Source: Bugulina stolonifera
Lineage: Eukaryota > Bryozoa > Gymnolaemata > Cheilostomatida > Bugulidae
Reading direction: 5' to 3'
Assembly (NCBI GenBank): GCA_935421135.1
Contig: OW285197.1
Location: 12,591,223-12,655,222, forward strand
DNA length: 64,000 bases
Position 1 is the first letter of the stretch, and every line of letters starts with the position of its first letter. Shown here piece after piece: positions 12,401 through 25,100 of the stretch. A program made the translations under genes and the position numbers. Under the pieces are notes generated by a model that saw nothing but the letters and a program-made list of their open reading frames with translations, did not search any database and had not been told where the DNA came from.

Positions 12401-14095
12401 ACCTGGTACACTTACATGTACAAGTCGGTACGTCCACCCACATTCCAATATGTTTATCGCACATGGCTACATTGTGATCATCTATGATTCTATATCCATT
12501 ATTACATGTGTAGGTGGCAGTCACTATGTTATTAGTTGGATTAACTGTAGGCATATCAGCGTTTGGTATTTGAGGGGCTGTCGGGCATCGATCTGTATAA
12601 CATAATATAGTAAATCATGAGTAACATGTACAATGTACATGTAATATTTGATAAAAGTGCATTTAATGTACTGATAGCAGTATTAGAGTATAATATGGTG
12701 GCTGACAGCAGTATAGAGTATATGGTAGCTGGCAGCAGTATAGAGTATATGGTAGCTGGCAGCAGTATAGAGTATATGGTAGCTGACAGCAGTATAGAGT
12801 ATATGGTAGCTGGCAGCAGTATAGAGTATATGGTAGCTGGCAGCAGTATAGAGTGTATGGTAGCTGACAGCAGTATAGAGTATATGGTAGCTGACGGCAG
12901 TATAGAAAGTATGGAGGCTGACAGCAGTGTAGAGTGTATGGAGGCATCATCTCTGAAGATTTGATAACTGTTAAACAGTTTCGCAGTAAATATGTAGCAT
13001 GAAGCTGCACTAATAAAGTCCACATGGTTTACAGACTAAGTAACCGTTATAATATTATACTGCAAGTAATATTTTATATACTGATGCACGCATTTATAAG
13101 TGTTATATGTAATATAATGCTTGTGTCGCTTTTCCTCTATTTTTTGCTGCGTAAAGCAACACTTAACAAGTCAATGAACAAGTAATATCCCCATGTACAC
13201 TGCTATATTGCTATTACTTGTTGTCTTATTATAAAATGTGACACCTGCTATCAGAATCAGACATGAGAGGACCAATGTTGTTTTCGATGAAGTTTGACTT
13301 TAACAAGCTATAACCAAAAATCATGCAATATTTACATTAAATAATAATTGATAACTACAGTAATAGCTCATCATAATTGTTTATATTATGTATATTTCAA
13401 TTTGCAAGTATTATGTAAGTGAATTAGTTAGAAGTAGGAAAACTCTGTTACTACTACATGTATTTTATTGACCTCTCGATATCTGACTCCAAGAGAAGGG
13501 GTCACACATTTGTAGGTCTACACTCTACAGTATCATACCATTTGTTTACTATAATGGTACATGTAGATACATGCAATACATAATATCCATGCACACACTA
13601 AACTTACTAACTGCACTACTTACTTCACAGCGTAGTACATACTGCTACTACATACTATTTATGTTCACGTATATTATCATACTTACTTTCTATAACATTC
13701 TGCCTTAGAATAGTCTTGGTTCCTTGGCGTCTCTGCCTCTCTCTCTTCTGCTGTTTCCTCTCTTTTCTCCTTGACTTAGCCTTAGTTTTGCTTTTATCTC
13801 TCCCATTGTCTTTCTTTTTGTTAAATTCCTGTTTCTTTTTACTACCGAGCTTGCCCGACTTCTTCGATTTGGTGTTTGTGTTTTTCTTGGCTGCAGTTTT
13901 CTTGGTTTTCCTAGACTTAGTTTTCCTACCGCCTCTCTTATGACTCGTGTTTCTGCTGCCAACACCTGATTGGTTCTTTCTAGATTTTTGCCGAAGAGAT
14001 CGAGTTTTAGTCTTACTGCGGGCTGCAGCGACCTCTTCTATCACCAGACTCAGTATCACCATCAGCGCAACAGAGGCGGCTTGGGAGAGCCTCAT
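6435..14095 (-). CDS. Secreted protein: basic N-terminal region, six sushi domains, Thr-rich C-terminus
   Basis: Twelve coding exons join in frame (861 residues): 13687-14095, 12416-12592, 11747-11920, 10883-11053, 10183-10289, 9641-9770, 9347-9532, 8787-8990, 8399-8574, 7961-8155, 7217-7395, 6435-6912. The start ATG lies directly after an acceptor (TTTGATAG). Residues 1-24 form a signal peptide (MRLSQAASVALMVILSLV...). About 110 Lys/Arg/Ser-rich residues follow, then six sushi (CCP) domains with the Cys, Tyr-x-Cys, GY, Gly-x-Trp and Pro-x-Cys pattern: exons 2, 3, 4, 5+6, 7 and 8. Exons 9-11 encode a Cys-containing region I do not recognise. Exon 12 has Pro6, a second basic cluster (PKKPCKRKKKPCK) and long Thr runs broken by single Pro, a likely O-glycosylated stalk. 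No membrane segment is seen, so it is probably secreted. Ligand unknown; complement function should not be assumed. Confidence 0.88.
6500..6710 (-). repeat. Thr/Pro-coding minisatellite in the last sushi-gene exon
   Basis: On the minus strand ACC/ACT/ACA/ACG codons repeat in blocks of eight or nine Thr followed by Pro, with a period of about 27 nt. The synonymous codons are mixed, so this is more than a pure trinucleotide expansion and may be under selection as protein. It encodes a mucin-like segment. Confidence 0.85.
6965..7165. repeat. About 60-bp tandem repeat, four copies, in the last sushi-gene intron
   Basis: The unit contains TATTTATAAACACAGTCC, TAGTTGTATATAGTACAT and (T)GTGACC. It lies wholly within the intron between exons 11 and 12. 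Confidence 0.85.
10300..10660. repeat. Intronic tandem repeat rich in GTCACATGAT
   Basis: Irregular copies of TCACATGATC, ACATATACAACTTAG and CATTCGTGG blocks lie between sushi exons 4 and 5. Copies differ by internal deletion; several short copies near 10390-10430 carry only the ACATATACAACTTAGTC part. Confidence 0.85.
12193..12219. repeat. Long poly-G tract (plus strand)
   Basis: An uninterrupted G run of about 25 lies in the intron between sushi exons 2 and 3. Its length should be treated with caution because homopolymers are error-prone. Confidence 0.8.
12690..12950. repeat. 27-bp minisatellite in sushi-gene intron
   Basis: The unit reads about GCAGTATAGAGTATATGGTA then GCTGGCA/GCTGACA, nine to ten copies with decay at the 3' side. 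It lies between coding exons 1 and 2. Several frames are open through it only because the period is a multiple of three. Confidence 0.9.
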
Positions 14096-14509
14096 CTATC
14101 AAATACACATATATGCTATGTAAAATATAAAACTATATGAGCTTTGAAATAGTGCTCTAAGTTTAAAAATTGAGCAGGTTAAAAACTATCTCAGGATACG
14201 TTTTCTAAAGACACTGTTTTCTAACTGACGTTTTCTAAAAGTAAGTCTCTCCGCCCTGTCAACCTGGTTAATTGCTGTATGGTAGTAGAAGTAGTAAATA
14301 AATAACACAAAGCATACAAACGCGTGCAAAAATGTGAATAGTCACGTTTAATCTTCAAAAATCTCGTTTCCTACATAGAAGAATCAATTCAACACAACAT
14401 GCATAATATATAATTCTCAACAAAACCGTCCATATTTTTGGCTAGTACTATATCTTGATGAGGAGAAGAAATTTATTTTAACTTTATAGTGAGGACAACA
14501 CACACTTAC

Positions 14510-14555
14510 CTTTTCAGTGTAAAATTTACCTTTATGCTCCGTCTAGAGCATGTAA
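14510..14555 (-). other. Probable non-coding first exon of the sushi gene (5'UTR)
   Basis: On the minus strand a perfect donor (AAAAG then GTAAGTGTG, plus 14504-14510) lies about 30-75 nt downstream of a TATA box. The first coding exon begins exactly at an acceptor with the ATG next to it. An intron of about 0.4 kb between leader and ATG follows. The upstream end is estimated from the TATA spacing. Confidence 0.55.
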
Positions 14556-14582
14556 TGTGTAGATCTTGTACTCAGCCACCTG

Positions 14583-14590
14583 TTTATATA
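14583..14590 (-). promoter_or_regulatory. TATA box for the sushi gene
   Basis: The minus strand reads TATATAAA, in the right place for a start site near 14555-14560 and just upstream of the leader-exon donor. Confidence 0.5.
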
Positions 14591-14599
14591 CCTTCCTAC

Positions 14600-17500
14600 C
14601 ATGTGCAGGCTATGGTGGCAGCGTTACCTATAGACTTGGCTCCTAACAATCACCATAATCTACACTCCAAGAGGGTTAACTCGTAGGCAGGGTGGTAGGT
14701 TGATCCACATGCTACTATTGATATTATCTACCCAGGTATGTATTACAACATTATCTTATATGTAGGTGTATTTTAGTCAGGGTAATAACTCTATTTACAC
14801 ATATATTGGTACAATGTAACCATATCATAACTGTAAGAGTTATATGCATGTTTATATTCATATGTATGAGCAGTGTATTTAGCTGTGTATAACCAGTCAA
14901 GTCTATGCTAGATGTGATACATTGTAGGATATAGTAACAAGACGCTGCGTAACAGCGTAGATGGAGAGTGAGAAGTAAAGAGGGGTAAATATTGAATGAA
15001 TTAAGTCATGCTACATTATTTAATTGTTTCACTATATTATAATAATTACTGTAGGAACATTGCACAGAGAGTGTAGGATGTATTGTAAACGTAATTATAA
15101 ATTGCATAACAAAATGCATATTTATTACAAATTACACATACATGCACAGTGTATAATGGGAATGCGTAGTTTTAATTAAATAAAATATATGTGTACTTAT
15201 TACATTATATTATTATTCTATGTATAGGATTCCTGTACATGCATCATTGGCATTAGAAGAATATTGTTTGTGTATTAGTTAAATAAGTTTATAGTATTTT
15301 ACCATTAGTAAGTTGTTTATACAATAATAAATGTAATAATAAGATACATGTAATTTTTTAATCTTGTTCTATGCAGTAGAGGGCCTGATGCCCCCCTAAT
15401 AGAACAGCGTGTTTAATTGTATTGTATTGTATATTGTAATAATACAGACAGTAACTAATAGAGGGAAAAGTTTATAACCTAATAGCAACAGTATCGCATA
15501 GAACCCTATAAACTACATAATGTTGCTAGATAATTTTTGAGCACATGTATAATTTATAGCTAAGACTAACGCTATGAGCAGCTAGGTACATATAAAATGT
15601 ATATACATGTACATGAGATCACACAGTGTTACTGCACTATCAGTATCTGATTTTATATGTATATTCATATTTTGATATTTTTTGCATCTTTTGTAAAAAG
15701 GACACATTGAGTATTAGTTTACCCTGCACTGCAGGTTTATAGAGCAAACCCGGATATACTGTGTACATACATGTACCTGAGGCTAGCTTAGCCTCCTTCA
15801 TCTCTGTTCTAATCCGTTGAGGTAGGGGTATATTATATCTATATAAACAGGATCTATACTATAATCATAGCAAAGTAGGGTAATACCCGGATACTGTATA
15901 TAGATGAACATACGTATTGGGTGGGAGGGGGTGTAGAGTTATTCATAGTAAGTAAGTATATTCTATAATCCACCCCATTTAGTATAATCTTGCAATAACA
16001 TAATTAGATAGTATAATGCTGTAATCATTATTATACAAATTATATTTAATGATGAAAAGATTAGGATTTTTTGAGATCACATCTCTTTACAATATTTTAG
16101 TTAAAAAGCAAAACTAATTTTTTTACATTGCATATGCTGCAAATAAAGGAATTTTTTATTTTGCAGCATTTTATTGCTGGATGAGATTAAACTATGTTAT
16201 GGGTTCATTGCTTGCAAACTAGAATAACAGTGTCATCGGTATTTCCCCAATCGAACCACAGCGACATGAGTCACTGGAGAATTCATACTGTTTCCAAAAC
16301 TTCCAGATTAATACGCTAGACCTACATCTAAGCTCCTTTGATGGTTAGAATGGTTATGTTTAATTTGCTATACATGTGTACATGTTGTACTCTGTAGTAC
16401 GCAATGCGTATATTGTATTAATATGTGTAATACTGTATATCGTTTATACAAAGATTATTAATATAAATCTTTAACAAGAAGCACATGTATCAGTAATACA
16501 TTCTATCAATACACCCACTGTGCATACAGACACCGATAATACGACTATTACAATGTAATACTCAAATATTTAAGATAAATTACATTTCGATCAATATTTT
16601 ATTTTATTTTATTTATTAATTAAGTTAGGTCTATTTAATAATAATAATAACATAGAATTTATCAAGCCGATTGGGCATTCAGAGTTAATCTAGGAGTGCT
16701 GTACATGTTTATAATTGGATTATCTGAATACAAATGGTACACTAATCCAAGAATTAATACTAATCTAGAATAACACTGGAATTACTCAATACCCTGGTCA
16801 TGTACCTTGCTAAGTGCAAGATATAAACCTTTGGTTCATATGTCCTTGGATGTGTATTTTGTTGGGTTAATTTCTCACAACACTTTTACTGCAATTTACA
16901 TGCCTATAAATAATAATACAAGTCCTACATTATTATATTACATTATAATAATGATATTGCATTATATTTCACTATATTATTATATTTTACGATGTTATAC
17001 TATATTATATTATTGTTATCATTATCACAATATATTGTATTATCTTACATTATATACATTATATTATATTATCACAATAACATTATATTAATGTATGATA
17101 ATAATAAATTTATAGTGTAGCATAAACAACAACATCCATAATACATGTTATATTTGACAAGTCGATAATGTCAATTGAAGCATAATTATATATTGTATTA
17201 TATAATTATACATGTTAGAGACATGATAGTGAGACATGTTAGTGATAAACTAGTACATTATAAAGCTACAGTATTCACAGTCATAGTAATACTACTCATT
17301 GTAATAATGTAGCAACGCTATATTTATTGTTATATATTTTAGTCTAATAAAAAATAAGAATATTAGTGCGTAACAGTAAAATTTTATTAATAATTCTACT
17401 AAATTATTTAAGGAATTTGCTTCAGTCAAAGTTTACATTGTTCTATTAATAGCTGACAAAGCATTAGTCACTAGTACTATATTTAATGGTCATTGTCAGA

Positions 17501-18100
17501 TACTGTGATGCTGCCTTCAGGGTAAAAGTTTTGGGTAAATTATACATTTTATATCTTTGTAACTGCACTGTATGACAATTACATTTATTTGTGCCAATAT
17601 ACAATGTATTATAATAGCCTCTCATCAGTAAATTGAATAATTGAGTGATCTATATAATAATGTACATGTATGTAATGTATATAATAATGTATGGATATGT
17701 AGGTCGACATCCCTCTTTAAGTGATTAAACTTTGTTTTTGAACAATATGTTGTTTGTGAGCACAGCGTAGTTAGCATGTTATTATAGCATACTATTATAT
17801 AACAGGTAAATGGAATTATATATTAGGTTTAATATTGATCATTTATAACAATAACCATCCATCCATCCATTTAGCAAAGTGATTACATTTTCAGTTATAC
17901 AGTTTTGTACACTAGTATACGTTAGTTTTAATCACATGGAAGCTGCTTACTGCGTATCCTAAAGCCAACCACCATTTTGCATCAAACACTGTATTTTATT
18001 AGATATGTTTGCGTCAACACATTTGCACGTAGTTTCACTTCTAATGGTCATCTGGTCTATATGCACATTTCAGACACTTGTGTATAGCTGACACACACAC
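14600..18100. other. 3.5-kb AT-rich intergenic region between divergent genes
   Basis: This region separates the sushi-gene promoter (-) from the 197-residue membrane-protein gene (+). It is very AT-rich, with TTATATTA-type simple sequence around 16910-17100 and TTTTATTTTATTT near 16600. No exon-like frame with splice support was seen on either strand. Confidence 0.55.
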
Positions 18101-21100
18101 ATGTCGTCTCAGGGTAGCCCAAGCAGTGGGGAAGCTTCAGCTGGTAATAACTTCACAGTGGGTGGTCTCACCTTGGAGTCTTGGCAGCTGGTGGTATGGG
18201 TACTTGCAGGTGCTGTCTTTGCAGGGGTGCTATTGGCTCTGATGGCAGCGTACTTCAATTGTAAGCAACTTGCATAAGCGCTCTGTAGTTGTTTTCTTAT
18301 TTCTTAGATAGACAAAATTTCTCGTAGGATGCAGGATTATTTCTTATGTATGATGGTGCATGGGCATTAAGGTGCAAACACACGGGAGCGTTTTGGGGCG
18401 AGCGTTTTCTGAGCAAGCGTCGAACGCTATGCCCTTGATAAACACACGGGGCGAACGAAGAGCACGGCGATTCAACCATTAGCCAATGACATGCCGGTAT
18501 ATATTCATTCCGCGATAGTCCACGTGTTTATGTTTACTAACTCCGTTTACCAGCGAATCAGTGTCGAGCGAATCGTCTCACTACCTCGGCAGGCTGAGCT
18601 TGAGCGTTTTGAGAGCGTTGGCACTCTGGCGATTCGCGAGCGTCAAATTCGCCCCAAAACGCTCTCGTGTGTTTGCACCTTTACAGCATTACAAAACACT
18701 GTTGGCATATGACCTGGCTTTATAGTGCCATTTGCGCAGTATGAAAAATAGAAAATTGTTTAACATCATTGTAGAAATTTTTTCAATTCCGAGTTTAAGT
18801 CATCGATAGCGTAACGTAACGTAACAGGTTTTCGCGGAAAATGTTATTCAAAACTTAGCTTATCTTACTTTGACTCTCCGTCTATAGATTTGTATTTGAT
18901 ATCACAGCATGTAACCAGGTGACACTCAAGTACCTAAGTCTAGTTTGAACCACAATGAGTATCATGTATGTTGTGCACATACAGTATAGCCCGTCAGAGC
19001 ATATTTGCCTAGCTTAAGGTGTCTTGGCGACCTCTTGGACAGGCCCGGGTCGCAAATAAAAGTCCCAAGATGGCTGTCCGGCCTAGGCCACATTCAAGGG
19101 CTACTGACCTGGAAGTGTGACAAAACCATCCCTAGCTCATCGACACACCTGGGTTTTTCGCACGAAAATGAGGATTTTGCCTTCAGCCCAGGCCAGTGTG
19201 TTGGCGACACTGTGATGGATGTGTGTCGGAAAATGTTTTTGTGAGTTGGCCTGTGCCTGAAATTCAGATTGCGAAGACACCTTTAGTAGAATATTTAATA
19301 CTAACCAACTACACCATACTAACAGTCACAACATTCACCAGCAAAAGGGCCAGTGTGATTACCAGGTTTTAAGCTGGAAGCTAGCTTTTCATGTATCTCT
19401 GATGGCGAATACTAGCTACATACATGTAGCTGTGAAAACAAGGGGTGCATTATATGTAGCTTTCTACAAGCTACAATGAAATGGAAATTTATTAAAGATG
19501 ATGCCTTATTTACACTGTGTAAGTCTGGTATTCAAAGATAGCAAAGTGTGTAAACTGTACAGTGTGCAACCAAGCCTCAAAAACGTCCCTATATACTTAT
19601 CCCACCCAGAGAAAGGGTATACCAACCTAACGTCCTTATATACTTATCCCGCCCAGAGAAAGGGTATACCATTCTAACATTTTTGTTAGGTTTCCCCATT
19701 GCTGATCATCAACCAACCAAAGCTTAGTTACTTATTGTTATCATGCACAGCACACTGCTACTCATTTGCCCAAGAGTGTTTTTGCTCTTTGAAGACGGAG
19801 TCAGGGAGATAGGTGCTATCTTTAAGTTGCTAAAATAGTAAATGACACCAACCCATCCATTGTGTTCAACACTTTCATCCATTCCTGCCTAAAATTACAT
19901 CTAATATATTTATAATGTTCTTCATCACAGACAGCAGAGAACGTAAGAGAATTGGCCCACTGCCGGTGTATTCAAAGAATTCGATAGCTGTTCAGAGAGA
20001 ACGACTTATCTCCACCATCAGAGATCTCGACTTCCTGCAGAGCGTTAAGCAGATGCAAAGGAGGAAGTCTATCATGAGGGAGCAGTTCTTAGCCAGTCAG
20101 AGGGCTGGCAGAAGATTTGCACTGGCAGGATCTTCCATGATAGCGCAGGTAAATGTGGAAATCATTTCCCAGAATGGTCTACTTAGGAAATATTATGGAA
20201 AGCAGATCAAGTGACAGTCATAACTTTATTGAATAACATGTCACATGTACATAACTCGTCATACATTGATGTCTTCTCTTGACATGTCACATGTACATAA
20301 CTCCCCATACATTGATGTCTTCTCTTAATGCGAGTCAACACACAATGTATTTTATATATTTAGTTTGGGTCCATGTGGCAAAATCCTCTACAAGGATCTC
20401 TCAGATCGGGAGTCTCAGAGGTTTCCACTCCAGAGAAAACTCCTACAAGAATTAAAGAAGGGGAGTTTGATGGATCCACAGACTCGATGAGAGTGGAGGT
20501 ATGTCTTGCCATTACCAGTCGTGGCTCAGCGGTGTCACTAAGACGACGTACTCCCTTACTTTACAAAACCCCTCCCCCTAGTAATAGCAGAATTGCTAAT
20601 GGAGTTACTACAGTATAGTAAACCCCACGAACTCCACTACATTGTATTCTTTTGAATATTATCAGTCTACCATTGGTCCATAGTTGTATTACAGGGGACA
20701 GCATGCACTGGAAATGAAATGAGCACGATAAATGAAGCCAATGCCCTGAAAGCTAGGCCATATTATGATAGAAACCTTTCAGAAAGATGCGGTAGAGTAA
20801 ACGGATGTGTGCGACATCTATTGCCGTCTGCTTGTTATGCTTTCACGATTTTTTTACCAAAGGGATGCGTTAACTCGTAGCCCTCTCACAAAAAATGTCA
20901 AAATCTTTCTAACTTTATGATGCAGTTTTAAAAGCAGATGACATTTAATGAGTTGTCTTCTCAACAAGATTTTAAAATCTACTCAAGACAACAGCTCCAA
21001 ACAGTTATGCTACAGGTTTTCCTCAATTCATGTAGCACATTCAAACTCAGTTAGAATTTTCGATTTTGTAGTATAAAGAAAAACCAGTGAACAATTCTCA

Positions 21101-21224
21101 TAATTCAACCATAACATTAATTGATCCGTGTATATGTTTGTAGCTGGGAGAGTATGATTCAGATGATGGGTCAGTAAGATCTGGAGTAAGTTATGTCCAG
21201 ACACCACTTGGAAGTATCTACTGA
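18101..21224 (+). CDS. Small single-pass membrane protein, 197 residues, unknown family
   Basis: Four exons join in frame: 18101-18260, 19931-20148, 20364-20498, 21144-21224. The N-terminus (MSSQGSPSSGEASAGNN) has no signal peptide. One hydrophobic segment spans about residues 29-50 (QLVVWVLAGAVFAGVLLALM). It is followed by a basic stretch (SRERKRIG), a Gln/Arg-rich probable helix (RDLDFLQSVKQMQRRKSIMR) and an acidic, Ser-rich tail ending in GSIY. By the positive-inside rule the short N-terminus faces out and the tail of about 145 residues is cytoplasmic. Intron 1 (1.7 kb) carries a MITE. I do not recognise the family; ligand-independent adaptor or signalling roles are only guesses. It converges on FPGS. 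Confidence 0.75.
18370..18680. mobile_element. MITE with long terminal inverted repeats and TTA target duplication (PIF/Harbinger-like)
   Basis: The element begins AGGTGCAAACACACG and ends with its reverse complement. The arms match over about 31 bp with one mismatch. The trinucleotide TTA flanks it on both sides (18367-18369 and 18681-18683), the TWA target duplication known for PIF/Harbinger elements. It has no transposase frame. It sits in intron 1 of the 197-residue membrane-protein gene and is richer in GC than its surroundings. Confidence 0.85.
19570..19680. repeat. Two-copy tandem duplication in intron 1 of the membrane-protein gene
   Basis: A unit of about 50 bp containing TATATACTTATCCC and CCCAGAGAAAGGGTATACCA occurs twice in tandem. 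Confidence 0.8.
20228..20330. repeat. Two-copy tandem duplication in intron 2 of the membrane-protein gene
   Basis: A unit of about 53 bp with CATGTCACATGTACATAACT and CATACATTGATGTCTTCTCT occurs twice. Confidence 0.8.
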
Positions 21225-22164
21225 GTGAACTGATTAATCACCATGATTAAGATATACAGAAAATCCAATCACCATGATAATGATGTGCAGACAATCCAAC
21301 TATCATTTTGATATACAGACAATCCAATCACTATGATTCTAATACACAGACTCAAGTTGATCCACGATACTAGAACTGCAGCCCATTGACCCATAGATTT
21401 AATATAATATTATATAATATGTTTAAATAACAAATCCTCTACAACGGTGATAATATATATTACTGATAACAATTTATTTGCCAACAATGTAACACTGGAA
21501 AATATATTCTGTATCCAATAGAATCGAAAAATTTGATTTTATGAATCTAGTAAAAAATTTCAATAACTATTGATATTATAATGTGTATAACCGACTGTGC
21601 AGGAGTAGATAGCCGACTGTGCAGGAGTAGATAGCCGACTGTGCAGGAGTAGATAGCCGATTAGATAAATATATTAGTAACAAGAGTGTGTCAGAGGCTA
21701 AGAATCTCTGTCACTACAAACAACCAGGCCACCCAAAGTAACCACATAGTCAGCATAATATGAATTTGACAACAGAGAGTGAGTGGTAATATTAACACTT
21801 TACCTACCTAAGGGAGACTTATGCGTAGAAATACATTGCGATTATAATACATTGTATAACTTTAATTACTATGCTATCAAGGTTATTCTTGAAAGGCATG
21901 AGCTAGTAGAAATGTACAAAAATAACTAAGAATAATTATAATATAAACTTGTAAAGCTGCATTGGACTATTTACACTTCTACATGTTGCATAATCTAGCT
22001 ACAGGCAGTAACGGAAGAATAGCAGTTTAGTGAATGGGATAGTAAGGGAGTTATCCTCTCTATATCACACTGTATGTGTAGAGGGAGGATAACTCTGCTA
22101 CGATAATCATAATTTTATACAGTGACATCACCAAAGAGGGTGTGTCATAAACAGGAAGCATCAC
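21225..22164. other. Convergent intergenic region with 22-bp triplicate
   Basis: The region lies between the stop codons of the membrane-protein gene (+) and FPGS (-). A 22-bp unit (CCGACTGTGCAGGAGTAG then ATAG) is repeated three times at about 21590-21660, and a looser repeat of AATCCAATCACCATGAT lies at 21236-21345. No gene was seen. Confidence 0.7.
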
Positions 22165-25100
22165 TTATAAAGGCTCTTTGAGAAAATAAAAAGAGTTACC
22201 AACGAGATATAGACTACCAGTTACAAACACCTGAAGGTAAACATCTTTAGGTATAAGAGAGGCTGTAGTCAGGTGACAATCACCTTGTGTGTCACGGTTT
22301 AGCCAACATATAGCAGACTTGAGGGAGGGGAAAAGATGGACGACAGGCTGGCCAGCAGACTGGTCAGCAGATTGGTCAGGGTGATCAAAATGAAGGAGCT
22401 GTAGCCACGCGTTTTTATGTGACTGTATCTCAGAGAGCTGGGCACCGGGTACTATCCGTCTATCATTGCAGTCTGAGTGATCTACATGTACATAAAGTAA
22501 ACAATCCATCCTATGACTGGACAAGAGAGAGATAGAGCAGACTGTAACATGATATATCTCTGCAAACATACTACGATAAAATGTGAGATGCACCCATTGA
22601 TATAATATTATAATATAATATCATATCCATGGATGTACATGTACATTGTGTAGACTCTATTATGAAGTTGTCATCTCTCTATTTTTGAAGTTGTGACATT
22701 TTGACTGTTTACTAAATAGTTTCTAGGAAAGCATAGACTAGTTTAAACATCTCTGAATATGGCATGTTTATTCTTCTACTATGACGGAAAATATGGGTGT
22801 GCCTGCCATGTAGTCAAAGCGATCGAAAGTTGCAAATGGAGAACAAGTAACAAGAGAGGACAACTTCACAATCATCACAATTCATGAGTCTAGAATAAGG
22901 TAATACCTTCAGAAGATATCATTATGGGACAGAATAGTGCCATGTCAAACTTGAACTCTGACCTCTGCGCTGTCATTGGCTGCATCAGATCCTTAGCTGA
23001 CCTAGTACCTGTAACATAGAGTACTATAAGTACTGGACATGTGTGCATATTGTAACAGGTGATCCTCTTTCCCAAAACTATTCCCAATATGAAATAAGTC
23101 ACCATAACAGGTTGAGTGAGCATTGCATAGCCAATACCTAGTACTAGTTGCCCATTAAAGAAGTACATGCATTGTACATATAGAATACATCCTATTGGCA
23201 TTACAAGCATATGACTGACTACTACAGGCCAACACTGGTTAATGACTTATGTTATGTATGTATGTAACCAGGCCCTACTTGAACTATGAACAAGTGGGTG
23301 TACAATAACAAGGAAGTTTCTGGGTACAGTTGGGGGAATTCCAGTCACCATTGGATGTTTGTGTATATTTCCTCCAATGACACAGCAGTTTATATTAAGG
23401 GTGGGGGTGAGTATCTCAAATGCTGGCAAGTCCAATGTTTGGGGGTGACTAACCCCCCCATGGATATCTCCATATACTGTATATGATTAGAATGGGGGGG
23501 GGGGGGGGGGGTTGCAGCTACCTGACCAATTAGGTAATAGTACTGTTGTACGATACGGTAGAACACAAGTGCGGTGTCATCGTGACCTATTATTATTATT
23601 AGAGTTATTCTACTACTGCCTTGACCTCAGTGGTTAGATATAACTCAGTAGAGACTCATGTGTGCAGCTCTAGTGGCATAGATAGGTGGACAGGCTACAG
23701 TAAGTATATCATAATAATATATCAGTAACACGATACTATTATACAGCACCACCTATAAGTATAAGTATAGTCACAGAATAGTTAGCACAGTGTTATATAG
23801 ATTTTAATTCTCCAACTAAAACATATGTACATGTACATGTAATATATTATAATAAGATTGTTTTGTTTCCATTATGCTTGTTTACAAATTTATAAATGCT
23901 ATTGCATTTTGATCCTGTTGTCTGCCATAAAATAATTTGGGGTTATTTCAAGTATCATTTTAATCCTGATAAATGACAACATAATGATATTCAGCTAAAT
24001 AAAGCTATTTAAAGGGCTGTTGACAACTCAACTTCAAAATCAAATACAATTGATGACACCATTAGTAAGAAGGGACAGGATCTACCTCCCAGTAGAAAGC
24101 TCTGTGAATCATATTAATAACTGCAGTATACTTTCACTTGTAGGGTTGGTCCGTTGCTGGAACTGCATGAAGGGCAACTGTACACCAGCTCTAGTTGACT
24201 ATGCAGACAAAGCCATGCAGCACAGAATATATGAATACCACCAGTGGTACAGATAGAAGTGCTGCAGATTACACCAGTGGTACAGATAGAAGTGCTGCAG
24301 ATTCCACTAGTGGTACAGATAGAAGTGCTGCAGATTACACCAGTGGTACAGATAGAAGTGCTGCAAATTACACCAGTGGTACAGAGAGAAGTGCTGCAGA
24401 TTACACCAGTGGTGTAGAAGCACAGCAAGTCAGAGATGACTATGTCACAGACCGGCACCCCGAAAGCCAGCCTTCAGACAACCACACGGCGTCTGAAACC
24501 GAACAGCCAAATGATGAGGCAACTGGCACAGAGCCAACTGCCACGAGCACAGAGGGGGAATCTCAAGGAGACGCTGAGGACAGAGTTAGGGTACAGTCTC
24601 CACAAACAGTCAACCACCTAGAGAGAGATACACAACACAATGAGTCAGCATTACAGTCAGATAATGTGACTCATGCTGACACATTTCCAAACATTCCACC
24701 TCGGTCCAACCAATCACACAGGGGGAGGGTGTGTCGCTGGAGAGAGTGCCACTGTACAAGCAGCTCATCTGATGAGACCAACAAAGATAAAAACCGGCCA
24801 ATAAGATCTAAGCCAAGAAAGAGAAGAACTTGTCCGACTGTCTCCACAGAGAGATGCGGATATGCAGCCTCAATGTCTGACAATTGTGAGAGCAGTGGTG
24901 GGAACAGCTCCCCATCATGTATATGTAGCGGTAGACACAACTTCCTAGTTTGTAATATCAATAGTACCATACCAGAGGAAGAATCCAGCGTAGAGGGTAG
25001 ATCTATGAGGGTGTCAGATGGTGCACAAAGTACTAACACTGAAACAGGACAGGAGAGCAGCTTGCCAGGTAGTCAACAACCAATAGGGGGTGAAGGCCAA

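Noticed and set aside
12556..13025. Overlapping frames of 115-155 codons on both strands
   Set aside because: A 27-bp repeat lies in a sushi-gene intron; the only real coding piece is exon 2 (12416-12592), in another frame.
13705..13965. Overlapping basic frame and a plus-strand Leu/Phe-rich frame
   Set aside because: They are other-frame shadows of the Lys/Arg-rich first coding exon (13687-14095).
16807..17091. 94-codon Tyr/Ile-rich plus-strand frame
   Set aside because: It is built from TTATATTA simple sequence, with no splice context.
24114..25039. Minus-strand frames ([11 protein letters not shown] repeats and others) opposite nested gene copy 1
   Set aside because: They are antisense shadows of the plus-strand gene; the plus frame has the membrane helix and coherent composition.
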